Shown one piece after another: positions 22,698-35,780 of a stretch of 64,000 nucleotides of DNA. Below the pieces are notes generated by a model, which had not been told where the DNA came from, made no database searches, and was given only the letters and a program-made list of their open reading frames with translations. The first letter of the stretch is position 1; each line of letters opens with the position of its first letter. The position numbers and the translations under genes were made by a program. The DNA comes from Welwitschia mirabilis (lineage: Eukaryota; Gnetophyta; Gnetopsida; Welwitschiales): contig JBOZIK010000001.1 of the NCBI GenBank assembly GCA_051453625.1, positions 253,648,749-253,712,748 on the forward strand, given 5' to 3'.

Positions 22698-25250
22698 AGA
22701 AAAATGACTATTATCAACATACTTGGTATTATTCTTATTAAAAATTTCTTATGTAAGTAATAATTTTCATTATATTATATCTAATATGATATGATGATAA
22801 GACTTGATGAAGATGAAGCTTATGAGATAAGGTAATGTTCACCATCATAAAAGACATCAATTTAGAATACATCCCATATGTATAAGTAACAGTCAAAGGG
22901 AAAGGTAATGTAACAAGCTAAAAAACTAGCTTAGTAAATGTTTTAAAAGTAAAATTATGTTAGCTAAATAAATTTATATAAATTAACAGATCACAAATAA
23001 TAGAATCATGTATTAGTGGAATGATTACATGATTAAAAAATGTTATTATCCAAATAAAAAGTAGTAATTATTATAAATATAATCCTTCACAAATGTTAAG
23101 AATGGTAGATTAATGTTGTATAGGAATAAACATCCTAGTATATTAGAAATCATGATAAGGTAGACGAGGATTATTGAATTTATAGGAGAGGAGTGAATGA
23201 TATCTATCACATAAAAATCACAACTCAAATCAAATGAAAATACATAGTAGAGACCTTACCAAATTAACATGTTTCCCCAACCTCGATATGTCCATATATA
23301 AAGGGTAGCTTCATTTCACACCTCTAGATATCCTTAACCTATAAATAGTGGTTTTAGAACACCACCAATCTTACATACAAATGAAAAGCTCCTTGTAAGG
23401 TATCACTTTCTTCCCCTTAAGGATTAGAATAGATAAAATATTAAAGTGTTCTCACAAGCAGTCAAGGAATCACAACCATATAAGAGTTGCCTTACAATTT
23501 AGAATTCCAAGTAAGAGATCATAAAGTTGATAATAATTAATAAACTAAGAAGAATGAATTTAAAAATCTAATAGTCCTACAATGATGCGATAATAAGTAA
23601 TGCTAATGAAGATAATAAAAAGCCTAAAAAATGTTACTTTTATGAAATTCTTGAGTTTTTCTTATTGTAGTCACTCACAAATATTCAAAATAAAAGTGAT
23701 GTAGCTTTAAAATGAACAATTTTTTAATTAATGTATTTAGTAAATTATCCTCTTTTTCAAAGTCTTAAAAATATTTGTATGTAGTACTAATAATCCTTAT
23801 GAGTAATATTTTCTCTTTAGACTTTTTTCCTTTTATACTTTTGATGTTGTCTTTGCCTTTACCCTAGTTAGATAGCTATTTAAAAATGTTTAAATACTAT
23901 TCAATGACTATAAATTACTAATTTCAGGTTATTTAATGGCTATTTTATTTTTTAGCAATTTTTCAGTGTAGACATCTTTGATGCAGTAGATGTATCTATT
24001 AGGCAAATCTATTCATACTAAAAGATGCATTTGGTTAAACTACCTAGATTTTAATAATCCTTGAACTACTATTTCTCTAACCTTAGATATCATAAATTAA
24101 TTATGTGACCCCTAGAATGTTGATAATTCATCAAAGTATAAGTTTTTTTTATTACCTCTTTTAGTTTAGTGTAAATTTCTTTTCTTAAGTAGAAAACTTT
24201 ATATAGTTGAAGTGGTGTAAACATCTTTATTTTAATAGATGCCTTTCTTTTGTCTTAGTTCATTGGTTTAGTATAGATGTCTTTATCACGATAGATGTTT
24301 TTCATTATTAGAAACTTAGATTCAACATCGACACCCTTAATATAGTAGACATCTTTATGTGCATATGTCTTTAGTTAATTATATCTATCCTTTATCAATT
24401 TTGAACTAAGGCCTCTAGGTACTTTAAATTTTTAGGTTTGACTAGCTTGATCCCTATTTACAACTCAATTTTCTCTAATTATCCTATCTTCACATTAAGC
24501 ACATCATATTTAATAAGTGGAATCATCAAAACTAGGATTTTACCAATACCAAGCTAGTTCCTCAAATTATTAAAGATAAGTCTAAGTTTTTTATAATCAA
24601 TTACATGTACTTAATAGTTCACTACCTATCTTACAACTTTTGAGATGATAAATTTATATATATATACATATATAATCTATGTTGAGTTAAAAACATATCA
24701 CTAAAGATATTAAATGAGAGTTTGATGATTATACACCATCTACTAATAATACCTAGGCTAATGATGTGTTATTGCTTATTAAATATTCATTAATATTAAC
24801 ATTTCCTTCCTCTAATGCTTAGATAGAAGATGAATAATGATATTAAATTATTCATTGTCATACATCTTCTAAAATATCTCTTTACAATACTTGTGTTTTG
24901 GTGTCTACCATCCTAAAACTCTTAACTCTTATTAAAACAATCACAAATCTATTTAGCATTACTTATGCACACTTAATTAAAAATATATATCATCCATTGC
25001 ACTCAATCTATTTATAGGTACACCTTTATAATCAAATTTGAGCTCTTGTCAAGTACCACTGTGCAATATTTAAGTTATAGAACTTATTAGTACCTTGGAT
25101 AAACTATTTACATACTATTTTTCACTACTTAACATAATTCTCACCACATTTTAGCTATAAATCAAAATTAATATCTTTGATCATCCATCTTAGTCTTATT
25201 TATAACTGTTCATGTCTACCTTTTATAATTTATAAATTAGGAACCTGCTT
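22698..25250. other. AT-rich region with a degenerate motif array and an LTR-like fragment
   Basis: No gene seen. TATA-like sites occur at 23,293-23,302 and 23,339-23,349 upstream of a possible LTR leader. Between 23,967 and 24,365 a degenerate GTAGACATCTTT/AGATGTC motif recurs. Around 24,690-24,770 the sequence resembles the LTR piece at 57,526-57,640 (shared GATTATAC-CC and TACTAAT-ATAC parts). The origin of the rest is unknown. Confidence 0.4.
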
Positions 25251-25259
25251 AGAGTAGAG

Positions 25260-26156
25260 TTCCAATGTCATTCTTTCCATAGGAATAAATCAAGATAAAA
25301 GACTAGATAGATCTAGATAGATATAGCACAAAATTCTCTAACCTATAATGATTTAAAACAAAACTAAAAACTAAGATTGTGAAAGTTTAAACTTTAAATG
25401 ATGTAGTAGGAAAAGACATTAACTCTAAAGGTTTAGCTTAACTTGTCTAATAGAAAATATTTAATATAATAATATCCTTTGAATTTTTTAAAATATAGCT
25501 TAACTTATCAAGTTCTTATGGCTTAGTTTGTGGTGATATAATCTCATTCACCACATAAGTATTGGAGAATTCTTTAGTTATCCTAGTCTCTTATAGCCTT
25601 TCATAAGCATGAAAAGTAAGAACTAATATGCTCAAGATCAATCAAATAAAATAACTACAACCGAGATAAGAAACTAAAAGAAATCACTTAATTATTAGAA
25701 GAACTCAAGAATGTAGTTACATTAAAGCATAAAAGTATGAGGTTAATCAAAACTTAGAATTAGGAATGAATCGCTACTATTTTATGAAAAAAAGAAATTA
25801 CATTACATTGTAGAAAGAAAAAAAGACTGATAAAAGCTCCTCAAAGCTAACCTTAAAGTTAGCCTAGTCCCAAAGATGTGAACTTAGAAATCCATGTAAT
25901 GATTGACACTCTAGGTATTCTAACTATTTTTGCCAAGCAAATATTATTATAACTAAGGACGCTTGGCTGTTTTTATAGGCAAAAATAAGATTACAATTTC
26001 AAATTTAAGATTTTCAACTAGAAATTTGACACTTTTATGGTTGCATAATTTGTTGAAGACATAATTTCATGACAAAATAATTATTTTGATATCATTACCT
26101 AAGATAAATTAATTAAATATACTTGGTCTAAATATTAATTTTTGCATGTTATCACA
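25260..26156 (-). mobile_element. 3' LTR of Athila/Tat-type element E
   Basis: This segment matches 54,566-55,640 over its whole length (for example TTAAAGGTTTAGCTTAACT and CACATTACATT-like stretches), which marks it as a repeat unit. On the minus strand it starts TGTGATAACATGC after a purine-rich ATATGGGG and has a TATA box at 25,970-25,979, giving LTR orientation. It lies downstream of the minus-strand pol of element E, so it is most likely that element's 3' LTR. The low-coordinate boundary is approximate. Confidence 0.65.
25970..25979 (-). promoter_or_regulatory. LTR promoter TATA box
   Basis: Minus strand GCCTATAAAAACAGCC spans this site. The related LTR has CCCTATAAAAAGAGC at the equivalent place (55,190-55,204), so the box is conserved in both copies. 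Confidence 0.65.
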
Positions 26157-27829
26157 CCCCATATGGACTTTTTCTATACTCTTAGAAAAATTCTTAAGAA
26201 AGAATGATTTAACATGAAAAAATTCTAGAGAAAATTATTCAAGTATAAGAATGATATGTTGTTTAAAAGCTTCTTGAACAATTTTTGAAAAATAAGGAAT
26301 AAAAATCAGAATAAATTCTTTAAGAAACAAATGTCATAATCCCAACCAAAATTGAAATTTATCTTTAAAATTTAAAAGATAAAAAGTTTTAATATAACTT
26401 TTCATGAACATGTTGCCACATTTTTAGAAAACATTCTTAATGAAATGTAATTTTATTACAAAAGAGAAATATGAAAATGCAGTTAAACTATAATGCAAAG
26501 AAAAAGTTTTTTAAAAAGATCATAATCTCTATCTTTAAAACTAATCAGATTTACCAACAATTTAAATTTTTGCCTTTTTCTAAATAAACATGAAGTGAAT
26601 GATAAATCCATAATAGAAATGATTATGACTTATGGTGTTATTTCTTATACACATGGGATATTAAAATTGATAGTAAAAATAGAGAACGATAGTATAAATG
26701 GAACTCAATAATGCAATCTATGAATAAAAGAGACAACTTACCTAAGCCAATGGTCTTACTTTTTTGTGATTTTTAATTGATATTAATATCAAATAACTAT
26801 ACTATTGATTAAGTAACTTATGAAAATTCAAGAGCTACTAGTGAATCTTAAGTATAGAAGTTAGAGAAATGGAATTCTGAAGGTCTGCAATTCCCACTTT
26901 TTCTTTCCACAATTTACTTTTTCTACAATCATACATATGCTTTATTTCAAGCAGTTAGATCATATTTAGCATCCAGTGTTATGACATTTTTCTCTCAATA
27001 GAATTAATAATGTTGTTTCTTGAAAAAATCATTACTACATTTCTAGCAAGCATCTATAGTTCTAATGTAGTTGATCATGTCATAAGTATGTCATTAGAGT
27101 TGCATTTCTAGTAAGCATGCATACCCTAATGTAGTTAACTAAGGCAAACTATTTGATCAAAATAAAATTTACTTTTAATGAAGATATAGTATATTTTCTT
27201 TTAGTTATACTTCTCATATTCATCATTTTTCATGCACATATGATGGGTCATTATCTCATTAGCCTAATTAAGAAATATTTTATCCCCAATGAAATGCTTT
27301 AAAACAAAAAGCATAATATGAAAATAGATTCCACCTTTTTCAACCATATTTTTCAAGATTGGAGAACTTAAGTCAATGTGAATTTGATGGTTATACTCAA
27401 AATAAGAATTACTTATTCTCAAAAATCATAAATGAACATATTTCATAAGTAGTACTTGAAATGATAAAAAGATCGCTTATTAGTGGTTATTTAATAAAGG
27501 CAATTGAATAGGGGTTAGTAAGTGTTATGAACTCATAAGTCAATGGGAGGTGTGGATAAAAGTATTTAAGGTAGTGATCATTAAATTTAAATTCTTAGTT
27601 ATTTTTAGAAATTTTTAATGATAAATACACCATTTGGTAGCACTTATTTTATTATGTATGGACCTATCCTCTCAGAAACTAGTTTACCTAAAAATAAATA
27701 CAACCTTGAATTATAAAGTAAAACTAGTTTTCTTTCCTAAAATAAATTTTTTGAGGATGTTTTAATCATGTAATTTCTTAATTATTTTCTTATTAATCTT
27801 TACATTTTTATAATCATCATTTCAGATCT

Positions 27830-28700
27830 TATCCACCTCATTGAGTTAGACAGTTCTTTGTTTTTTAGCTATTTCAAGATCTAAGTTCATATTCTTGATT
27901 GCCCAATATGCTCTATGTTTAATTTTAACAGGTAGATGATAAGACTTTCCATACATAATACTAAACGATAACATTCCTAACGGTGTCTTATAAGCTATTC
28001 TATAAGCCCATAAAACATCATTTAGCTTATAAGACCAATCCTTTCAAGTTGAGCTCACTAGTTTTTACAATATGTTTTTTATTTCTCTATTAGTAACCTT
28101 AACTTATCCTCTAGTTTAGAAATGATAAGAATTTATGACTTTATGAGTAACCCCATAATTATTAAGAACATTATTGAATATCTTATTAAAAAAATGACTA
28201 TTTTCATTGCTAATCAAGATCCTGGGATAATCAAATATAGTTAGAATGTTTTATTTAAAGAACTTCACTATAGTTTGGACATTGTTAAATCTACAAGCAT
28301 ATTCCTTTATTCATTCAATGAAATAATTGATATAGATAAGAAGATATTAGTGTCCATTTGAGGAAGGATATGATCCTTAAAAGTCAAACCCTAAATATTA
28401 AATAATTCAATAATAAGAATGGGTTTAAAGGCATCATGTGTTTTCAAGTGAGGCTACCGAGTTTTTGACAATTTTGAATGTTTTATAATAGAGATGTAAA
28501 TCCTTAAAAATGAATGGATTATAACAACATGATTGAATAATTTTAGTTGTAATTTTATTAGTAGAATAATAACCACCACAATCTTCAAAATGGTAAAGTT
28601 TAAGGAAAACATAAATTTTAGATTGAAGGATACATCTATAAGTGAGTTAATGCAAGAACTATTTAAATAAGGAAAAACTTTTACAAAAGAAATGTTTAAC
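27830..28700 (-). pseudogene. Integrase remnant, element E
   Basis: On the minus strand the end of the integrase core is well preserved: VTNREIKNIL (about 28,100), then [38 protein letters not shown] and [26 protein letters not shown] (to about 27,840). These match Athila/Tat integrase blocks W--KLDDALWAYRTA-KTP-GMSP, LVYGKACHLPVELEH-A-WA and the following helix. The earlier YHPQT-GQ block has TAA and TAG for Gln. One of the best preserved pieces of the element. Confidence 0.9.
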
Positions 28701-28869
28701 TTGATTTAATAATTTCTTCCTATTATTAAGGATTTAATGAGAGAGAATAATCTTAGAAACTAAGAAATTAATAGTATCAATGAACTTAGGTATTTATTTA
28801 ATGAAGAAAAGATATTCATCATGAAATGTGCCATCAGTAAGAAGGGTTTATGGGAGTTATTTTGTGTTA

Positions 28870-29950
28870 TGCATAAAATATTATTAACAATAACATTATA
28901 AAAACCCTTTTTGTCTTTGACTTGTAAGTTAATTTCCTATAAGAGTGAGATTTAATTAATGTAGGCTTAGACTATTTTTTTAATAAATAGGTATCTAAGG
29001 GTAGAATTATATTTGTATATGATCAACTTAAAATCAAGAAAATATTGCCTAAATTTTTCTAAGGAAATGACTGTTGCAAGAAGCTCTTTTTTAGTGATAG
29101 TATAGTTAAGTTGAATGTCACTTGATATTTTACTTACGTAGTAGATTATAGTTGGTTTTTTATGTACTCTTTATTCGAACACAACATCACAAGCATAATC
29201 ACTAATATCAAATAATATTTTAAAGGGTAACTTTCAATTATGGGATTGGATGATAGGTGTGGTGGTAAGTTTTCCTTTGATATCATCAAAAATCTTATAG
29301 ACACTTATAGGTCTAGTCAAAAGAGGTAGATTTCTTAAAAGGTCATAAATAGGTTTGAAAATTTTTTGCTAAAATCTTTAATAAACCTCCTCTACTAATC
29401 TTCATGTCCTAAGAAGGATGTCATATATATATATATATATATAGGTGTGTAATTAAGAATACATTATAGGATTGAATTGAATTTCCTTTGATGAAATAAT
29501 ATATCCTAAAACTAGTCCTTGCTAACCATAAAGTGACATTTCTTCTAGTTTAACATGAGGTGTTTTTCTATGCATCGAATAAGGATAAGTTATAAATTAT
29601 AAAGATAGTGGTTAAACGATGATTGTAAATAGAGAAATTATCTATAAAAATTTCTGTAGATGAATCTAACAAGTCAAGAACAATGTCAAACATACATCAT
29701 TGGAATGTGATAGTGGCATTACACAAGAAAAATGACATTCATTTTAAGAAAATTTTTCATAAAGATAGGTAATAATGGTTTTATCTTGATCCTCAAGAGT
29801 GATTTCTATTTGATTATATCTTAAATATCCATCTAGGAAATAGTGTAAATCATGTTCATCACGTTTCTCTAGGATTTGATCAGAGAATGGAAGGAAAAAT
29901 TGGTTTTTTATTGATATAATATTAATGTTTTAATGATAGCTACACATTAT
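28870..29950 (-). pseudogene. Reverse transcriptase and RNase H remnant, element E
   Basis: RT shows MSFFLCNATITFQ-CMFDI (about 29,745) and then STEIFIDNFSIYNH (about 29,660-29,620): the usual IFMDDFS catalytic block has Asp-Asn instead of Asp-Asp, which would inactivate it. RNase H gives IIYYVSKISSDIQLNYTIT, KKELLATVISLEKFRQYF and LIIYKYNSTLRYL (about 29,150-28,990), matching the Y-SK-LN-AQ-NY-TTEKELL and FTDH-ALKYL blocks; the Asp of the last block is replaced. Several frame changes and stops are present. Confidence 0.88.
29423..29443. repeat. (AT)n microsatellite
   Basis: About ten AT units in a row, within the decayed pol of element E. Confidence 0.95.
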
Positions 29951-30529
29951 CCATTTTATTATAAGCTAGTGGGAATACATCCATTATGCACATGTGGCAT
30001 CAAGGTAATTCTAGCCTTTTTAGCTACTATTTGAGTTAACTTTATTCATTTACTATGAAAAATTAGATAAATGATTCTATTATCTAAAATTTTAATCACT
30101 ACTTTTTATTTCTTCCTTCAAAGTTGGGTTAATTCTACATTGGTCTTTAATGAAATATTTGGCATTCTCCTTAACGTATATGCAGTACATGAAATATTAT
30201 AATTAATGCCTCTAATGTCATAAAGAATTTATCTAATGGCTTACTTGTATTTTCTTAAAATATCTAATAATTTAATTTTTTGAGATGAAGATAAAAAGGA
30301 ATTTATTACCATTAGAAAATTAGAGTTACATCCTATAAAGTCCTATTTTAAATCATGAGGAAGAGACTTAATCTTAATAGAGGGTTCATATTATGTGATA
30401 ATGCATGAATCTTATTCTTGAGAAAGATGTAAAACATGGTCATCATGAATGTTTTTGGATGGTTCTTGATAAATGAGAAGATGCTTAATTTTATCCATAT
30501 ATTCAATTTCATCACCATTAGAAGGCCGT

Positions 30530-30806
30530 TTTATAACATTAGAAACATCTAACTTTATTATCATATTACGAAAATAGATTTTTATTAGTCCATCCTTATA
30601 GTTAATTAGGGAATTAAAGGTTGTAAGAAAAGGTATTTCTAATATGGTAAGAAATAATTAATTAGTCATGTTTTTCATGTATAAAATCATAAAATCTACT
30701 AAACAAATAGCAACTATCTACTCTAAAAAAAAAGCAACTATCAACTCTAATAATAACATCTTTAATTATTTATAATAGTATTTTCAAGGAATTATCAATG
30801 AGTAAT
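30530..30806 (-). pseudogene. Protease C-terminal remnant, element E
   Basis: Minus-strand reading PFLTTFNSLINYKDGLIKI (about 30,650-30,590), corresponding to the GRPFLAT----INV--G-LTL block at the end of Athila/Tat retropepsin. The upstream active site region is not visible before the sequence changes to the LTR at 30,807. Confidence 0.7.
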
Positions 30807-31241
30807 TATTGTAATGCTAAATTGTATGTGTTTGATGAGGTATTTTGAGTAGTTTTGCAAGATGTTTAGATAGGTTTAGATGGAATTCTAATGATTACAG
30901 GAAGTTGGTGGGATGATCATAGAAGCATGTAATTTTGGACATATTTAAAGGCATTTTAGAAAAATTATAACACTTAGCATTTTGAGGAGAAAACCAATGA
31001 TGTAGGAGCTTGATTTCTCTTAGTTAGAAAGACAAAGAAGGTTATCATCCCTTTTGTTATTCCCATGATAGTTAGAAAGACACCGATGCTTACATAGACT
31101 AAAGATGCAGGGCCAACTACAGGGGTACAAATTAATGAATCATCTTCTATTGTGAGTGTTATTCCTATAGTCGTCTAGACAATAATCCAAATGACCACTA
31201 TTTTGTATGAACAAATTGAATTATCTTTATAATGAGGTCAT
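30807..31241 (+). mobile_element. 5' 435 bp of an Athila-like LTR (interrupted)
   Basis: Closely matches 50,297-50,735 from the start (TTATTGTAATG-CAAATT-like, TTTGATG-GGTATTTTGAGTA) to TTGAATTATCTTTATAATG. The match stops at 31,241, where a second LTR of the same family begins. The remainder of this LTR was not found. Confidence 0.8.
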
Positions 31242-32493
31242 TGTTGCACTATCAAATTGTATATATTTGATAAGGTATTTGGAGTAGTTTTACAGGCATT
31301 TGATAGGTTTATGTTAAGTTTCAATAATAATGAAGAGCTAAGGCAAATATCACAAAAACATTTAATCTTCATTACATTCGATAGCATAAGACAAATTGTA
31401 ATACTTATTATCTAAAGTAGAAATCCCATAATCAAAGAGAATAATCTAATATGAGAAACATCTTTATGAAGTCCATCATCCACCTTATCATCTAAATGAT
31501 AGAATGAATAACAAAAAATATTATGCTAACTAGGACACTTATTAAACCATACTAACAGCTAATGTGGATCCTATATGATATGACATTATATTTTGTAACG
31601 CCCAGATGACTAGTAACATGACATCTAAAATAACTATTCATCAAACCCATTAAACTTTCATCATATATCATGTGCTTCTTGTGTAGCCATTAGGGTTTTA
31701 ACACATCTGTTAGTATTTGTTATTTTTAAAGTCTTATTTGTAATAAATAACTCATTTACTCTTGACTCTGATATTATCTTCTTTGGAATCAAAAATTCTT
31801 ATGATAAGAGATCAAAGGATAGAAGATCCATCCTTTGTTGTTACAGAGAGATGTCTTTCTTAGTATTGGGATGTGTTTTCTTTATTGAGGTGATACTACT
31901 TTATAACATGGATGTTGATTTGAATAAATAAAAACTCTATTTTTATTTTTATATCTTTTGTTATGTGCATCTCCCTTATGGTTTATGTTGCTTATGATTT
32001 TGTGATAGCTTCATCCATGATATATATCATGAAAGAAACCTTTGTTAAGATTGACCCTGGTATTTTAAATGCATTGCATTTCATTTCCTAGATTAACTCT
32101 ACATTATTTTCATACTCTCTTTGACACACTTGATAGCTTAGGCTAGTCTCAGTTAGTAATGGTTTTCTTAATTGATCTAGCTTATATAGGGTCATTCACC
32201 ATAAGAGGTTGATTTGGTAATCAAATAGATCTTGCATTTAGATTAGTTTTGCATTTCATTTGCATAGTATATTTACTTGCATTCTTTACTTTACATTATT
32301 GTTTTATCTTACATAGAAAGTACATAAATATTTCATGTAAAATCAATTTTCTTTCTCTTCATCTGTGTCTTTAATGGATTATGACATTTGCATCACTCCC
32401 ATCTATATTAGTGTGTTGTATTTTGTAACATATATTTGTGATTAATAAGATTTAATAAGAAGATAAAATATTACATAAATATGCACTACAACA
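31242..32493 (+). mobile_element. 5' LTR of Athila-like element B
   Basis: Starts TGTTGCACTATCAAATTG and runs 1,252 bp to CACTACAACA, followed by the PBS at 32,496. Matches the LTR at 50,297-51,536 (1,240 bp) including TTGAGGTG near the middle, CTCCCTTATGGTTTATGTTG, and the ATTAGTGTGT end. It is inserted into the older LTR of its own family at 30,807-31,241. Confidence 0.85.
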
Positions 32494-32495
32494 TC

Positions 32496-32512
32496 TTGGC
32501 ATCATTACTGGG
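32496..32512 (+). other. Primer binding site of element B (Athila/Tat type)
   Basis: TTGGCATCATTACTGGG, a decayed TTGGCGCCGTTGCCGGG, two bases after the LTR end. The following GGCTACTTCGAG is also typical of this family's leader. Confidence 0.88.
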
Positions 32513-33330
32513 TACGGCTACTTCGAGTTCAAATATTATCATTACTTAGATAAATAGTTTAGATTTTGGTTTAGACATTTATCTATAGTAGCACTATATC
32601 TTTATAGTAGAACCATAGGTTTTTATTTTTGCATTTTTTGACTCGTGTTCTGAAAATAATGCCTTATCATCCCCCTTGTTATCTAGATAATACACAATGA
32701 CAATGACCTGTGAAAGTAGGAATTTTCATTTTCATTAGAACTAGGTTTTTCCCATCCTCTTCTCTATCATCTAGATGACTCAAAGAATGACTATTATTTT
32801 TTATTTCATGTTATTTAGCAACTCTATTTTTTGGTGTTTTAAGTTTTTGGGTTTTTTGTCTTTTATCATTTAGGTATATCATTTGGATGACCACTAAGAT
32901 GATGCTTACAGAAATAGAACTAAGTGTACTAAGACATGGTAAATTTGGGTAACAAGATGAAGTATCAGATAGAGTAGCTACTAATCAAATAAAATACTAG
33001 AGAATGTTTAATTAACAATGAACTAAACTGAGGTATGCACACTCTAGGTATGCAAAACATTTTAAGAATTAATCAAGAAGATCTTTCTACATTTATTATT
33101 TCAGAATCTAATTTTTCTAAAGAAAATTTTTCAAAAAAAAGCTTAGAAGCAAATAGTTTTATTATAATATTGAATTCTATGCAAAAACAAAACATGTGTT
33201 TTCTATAAATATCCTTATCATGATAGGAGCCTTTACTAGCCTAATTAATTAATAAAAATGCCAATACCACTCTTAAAGAAATAATTGCAAATAAGAAGCA
33301 TGAAATCTAAAATCTTTTTGAGCTACTTTC
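32513..33330 (+). other. Leader of element B
   Basis: Non-coding leader between PBS and gag. It holds two copies of the family palindrome (32,678-32,691 and 32,766-32,779), matching positions in the leader of element A. Confidence 0.7.
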
Positions 33331-34568
33331 TAGTAACCATGTTAAGTTAATAAATTTAAATGCATATCATATTTTTAATGGAATAAATGATGAAGATCCC
33401 CTTTAACATATATTTGACATCAAACAATGAGTACTTACTTTAAAAAATGGTAGAAAAAATAAATTAGTGATCATACTTACATGGTTTTCTTTCCCATCCT
33501 ATTAAAAGAAAAAGAAAATTATGGCTAAGAACTATTTCACATAAAAGCTTTAAAACATGAAATCATGTTCAAGAAGCCTTTATCAAAAGATTTATAAACA
33601 AAATAATAATAAGAAAAATTAATAAAGAGGTAACAAATTTCCAACAATAATCTAATGAAGATTATGCCACTACTTATGAACAATTTTTCATTGAAATTCC
33701 TTCTAATCCCATTGATGCATTTACTCGAAAAGAATTAATAGACTATTTCTACAGAGGACTAAATAGCCAAAATAAACAACTTGTAGATTTTTCATGTGGT
33801 GGAAATTTAATGAATCTCACATTATAAAATGCATAGAACTTATTTGAAAATTTAGTGGAAGTGAGTCAAACATGGCACAAACCAACCTATAAAGAAAGTC
33901 ATACTGTAGACCAAATCACAAAAGACCTTAAAGAAGTTAAACAAGAAAAGAAGTAATTAAAAAGAAAAAAAAAAGCAAAAATTGTAATTAAGGATTTTAC
34001 AACAACACTAGAAAAATACACTTAAATGATTTTAGATGCAAAAGTAATAACTTAAAAGAATGTGGTTTCAATTTGTGATTTATGTGAAGAAAACTATTAG
34101 ATAATTAGTCTTTATTGCTAAATTACAAAGAGAAAATTTATAAAGAAGGGTGTACTTTCAATTAAAAGTCTTAAAACCTTATAAATCAAAACCAATTTTA
34201 ACCTAGAATGAATGGACAACTTAACCTCCTTATTTGAGAATAAATTCAAGAACTTTTAAACAAATTATCTAGATTTTCAACCATCTAAAAATAGATTTAA
34301 GAATGCAAACTTTTAATCAAACAACTAAAACTTTTAATGAAGTAGCTCAAATTATTAAGAAAGTATATCAAATTCTTAAAATCAAAATGATCCACTTAGA
34401 AATACTATTGATGAACTAAGAAAATCTTAAGAGAAGACAAACTCAAACATTGAAAATCTAGTGAACGTTCTTTAATAAACTATGCTTACAAATTAAAGAT
34501 CATAAGGATTACTTGCAATACAATCTTTATCAAACCCTAATAAAGCAAGAAAGGATTGTGAGGTTGTA
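33330..34568 (+). pseudogene. gag remnant of Athila-like element B, truncated
   Basis: The best kept part is YEQFFIEIPSNPIDAF, TRKELIDYFYRGLNSQNKQL and VDFSCGGNLMNLTL (about 33,670-33,825), then ENLVEVSQTWHKPTY and HTVDQITKDLKEVKQEKK (to about 33,955): the capsid end of Athila/Tat gag (F-RGL-, D-ACGG-). A zinc-knuckle remnant with ICDLC is near 34,075, with a Tyr at the expected His position. The final part (34,400-34,560) has TNSNIENLVNVL, matching gag of element D. Gag would form the particle. Several Gln codons are stops. The sequence is cut at 34,568 by the LTR of element F. Confidence 0.88.
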
Positions 34569-35780
34569 TGTAAAGTCTACTTCTAACTAATGCCAAAAAG
34601 GTAATATAACTTAGGCAGTAAGGAAAATGGCTAATATCCAACATTATTCTCAAACCTATAGTTGGGTAATTTTTACTGTAATTTTGTATAAGCTATGAAT
34701 TACATGAAAATAATCACTTAGCCCATAAGGTGATATTAGTTTATCATTAGCATTTTTATAATGTATTATTAGTGAAGGCACATTAATTAATTGATAATTT
34801 TAATAGTGGGTTCTTGGCCAAGAATAGATATATTTTTTTATGCTTTACAACAATGGGATAGAGGTGATATTTAGGTATATTTTTATATGGTGTCTTATAT
34901 TTAAGAAGAGATTTAATAAATGGTTGAAATTTTCACAAAAGGTAGTTACCCCAAGTTGAAACCAGAACATTCTTCAAACATCCCTAACTCTCTTACAACA
35001 GCCAGTCTGGTTATACTCTTCTTTGAATTAATGTTTTATAATTAGGTTTATCAAGTGTGATGGAGGGTTTTAAAGATATTAATTTGAATTAGTTAACCTA
35101 TAATCTAGAAGTAACATTGGTGACAGGTATGTATGCATTTGCACGGAGGAAGCATATGCAGTAGTAGGAGAAGGGTGCTTAAATATATGGGAGGGATAGG
35201 TAAGCATCGCGGTAAGACTACGACATTGGGTGATGGTGAGGGAGAGAGTGTTGGATAATGGAAAGGAAAGGAGATAGCACATAGTGGATGTATTTATACA
35301 ATGATGGCAATCCATAGAGTTGGAAGGATGTAGCCGCGGGTAAGTAGTGCAGAAGGCTGAGCACATGGATGTAGGCCAAAATGCAATGAAGGGAAAGGAT
35401 GCATGGATAAAGGTAGGTAACACGATGACAATAGAAGGAATAGCATAAAAGGATGTAGTTAGCATCACAACAGCAAAGCAGGTGGTAGCATAGAGAATAG
35501 CATCAGTGCGGATAGAGGGAGGCACAACTGAAAGGTAATAGATCTAGTGTAGTGCAGAAGTAAGAGATGTGTAAAGGAATAGAGGCAGTAAGGGTAGTGG
35601 AGGAAATACCATGTAGGCAGGTAGAGAAGCATGTAGGAAAGTGCAAATGGACATGGGTAAGTGTACAGATGCATAGATACTAAACATACATAGGTGTTTA
35701 CAAGATTTTTTGTTTTCCCTAAACATTGGATTAGTTCTAATGTTACACTATGATAGGTGACTCTGGTGGTTTGATGGCGA

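Larger units (their letters stand above)
26157..30806 (-). mobile_element. Athila/Tat-type Ty3/gypsy element E, internal region
   Basis: Minus-strand order from high to low: protease end (about 30,700-30,540), RT (about 29,950-29,300), RNase H (about 29,170-28,870), integrase (about 28,700-27,830), then a coding-free stretch to the LTR at 26,156. Gag is absent because the Athila-like LTR at 30,807 begins within the protease/gag boundary. Stops are frequent and fit C-to-T decay. Confidence 0.82.

Noticed and set aside
23046-23228. 60-codon minus-strand frame
   Set aside because: AT-rich chance frame without similarity to any family I know.
35079-35525. 148-codon open frame on the minus strand
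   Set aside because: LTR counterpart of the frame at 44,327; same compositional explanation.
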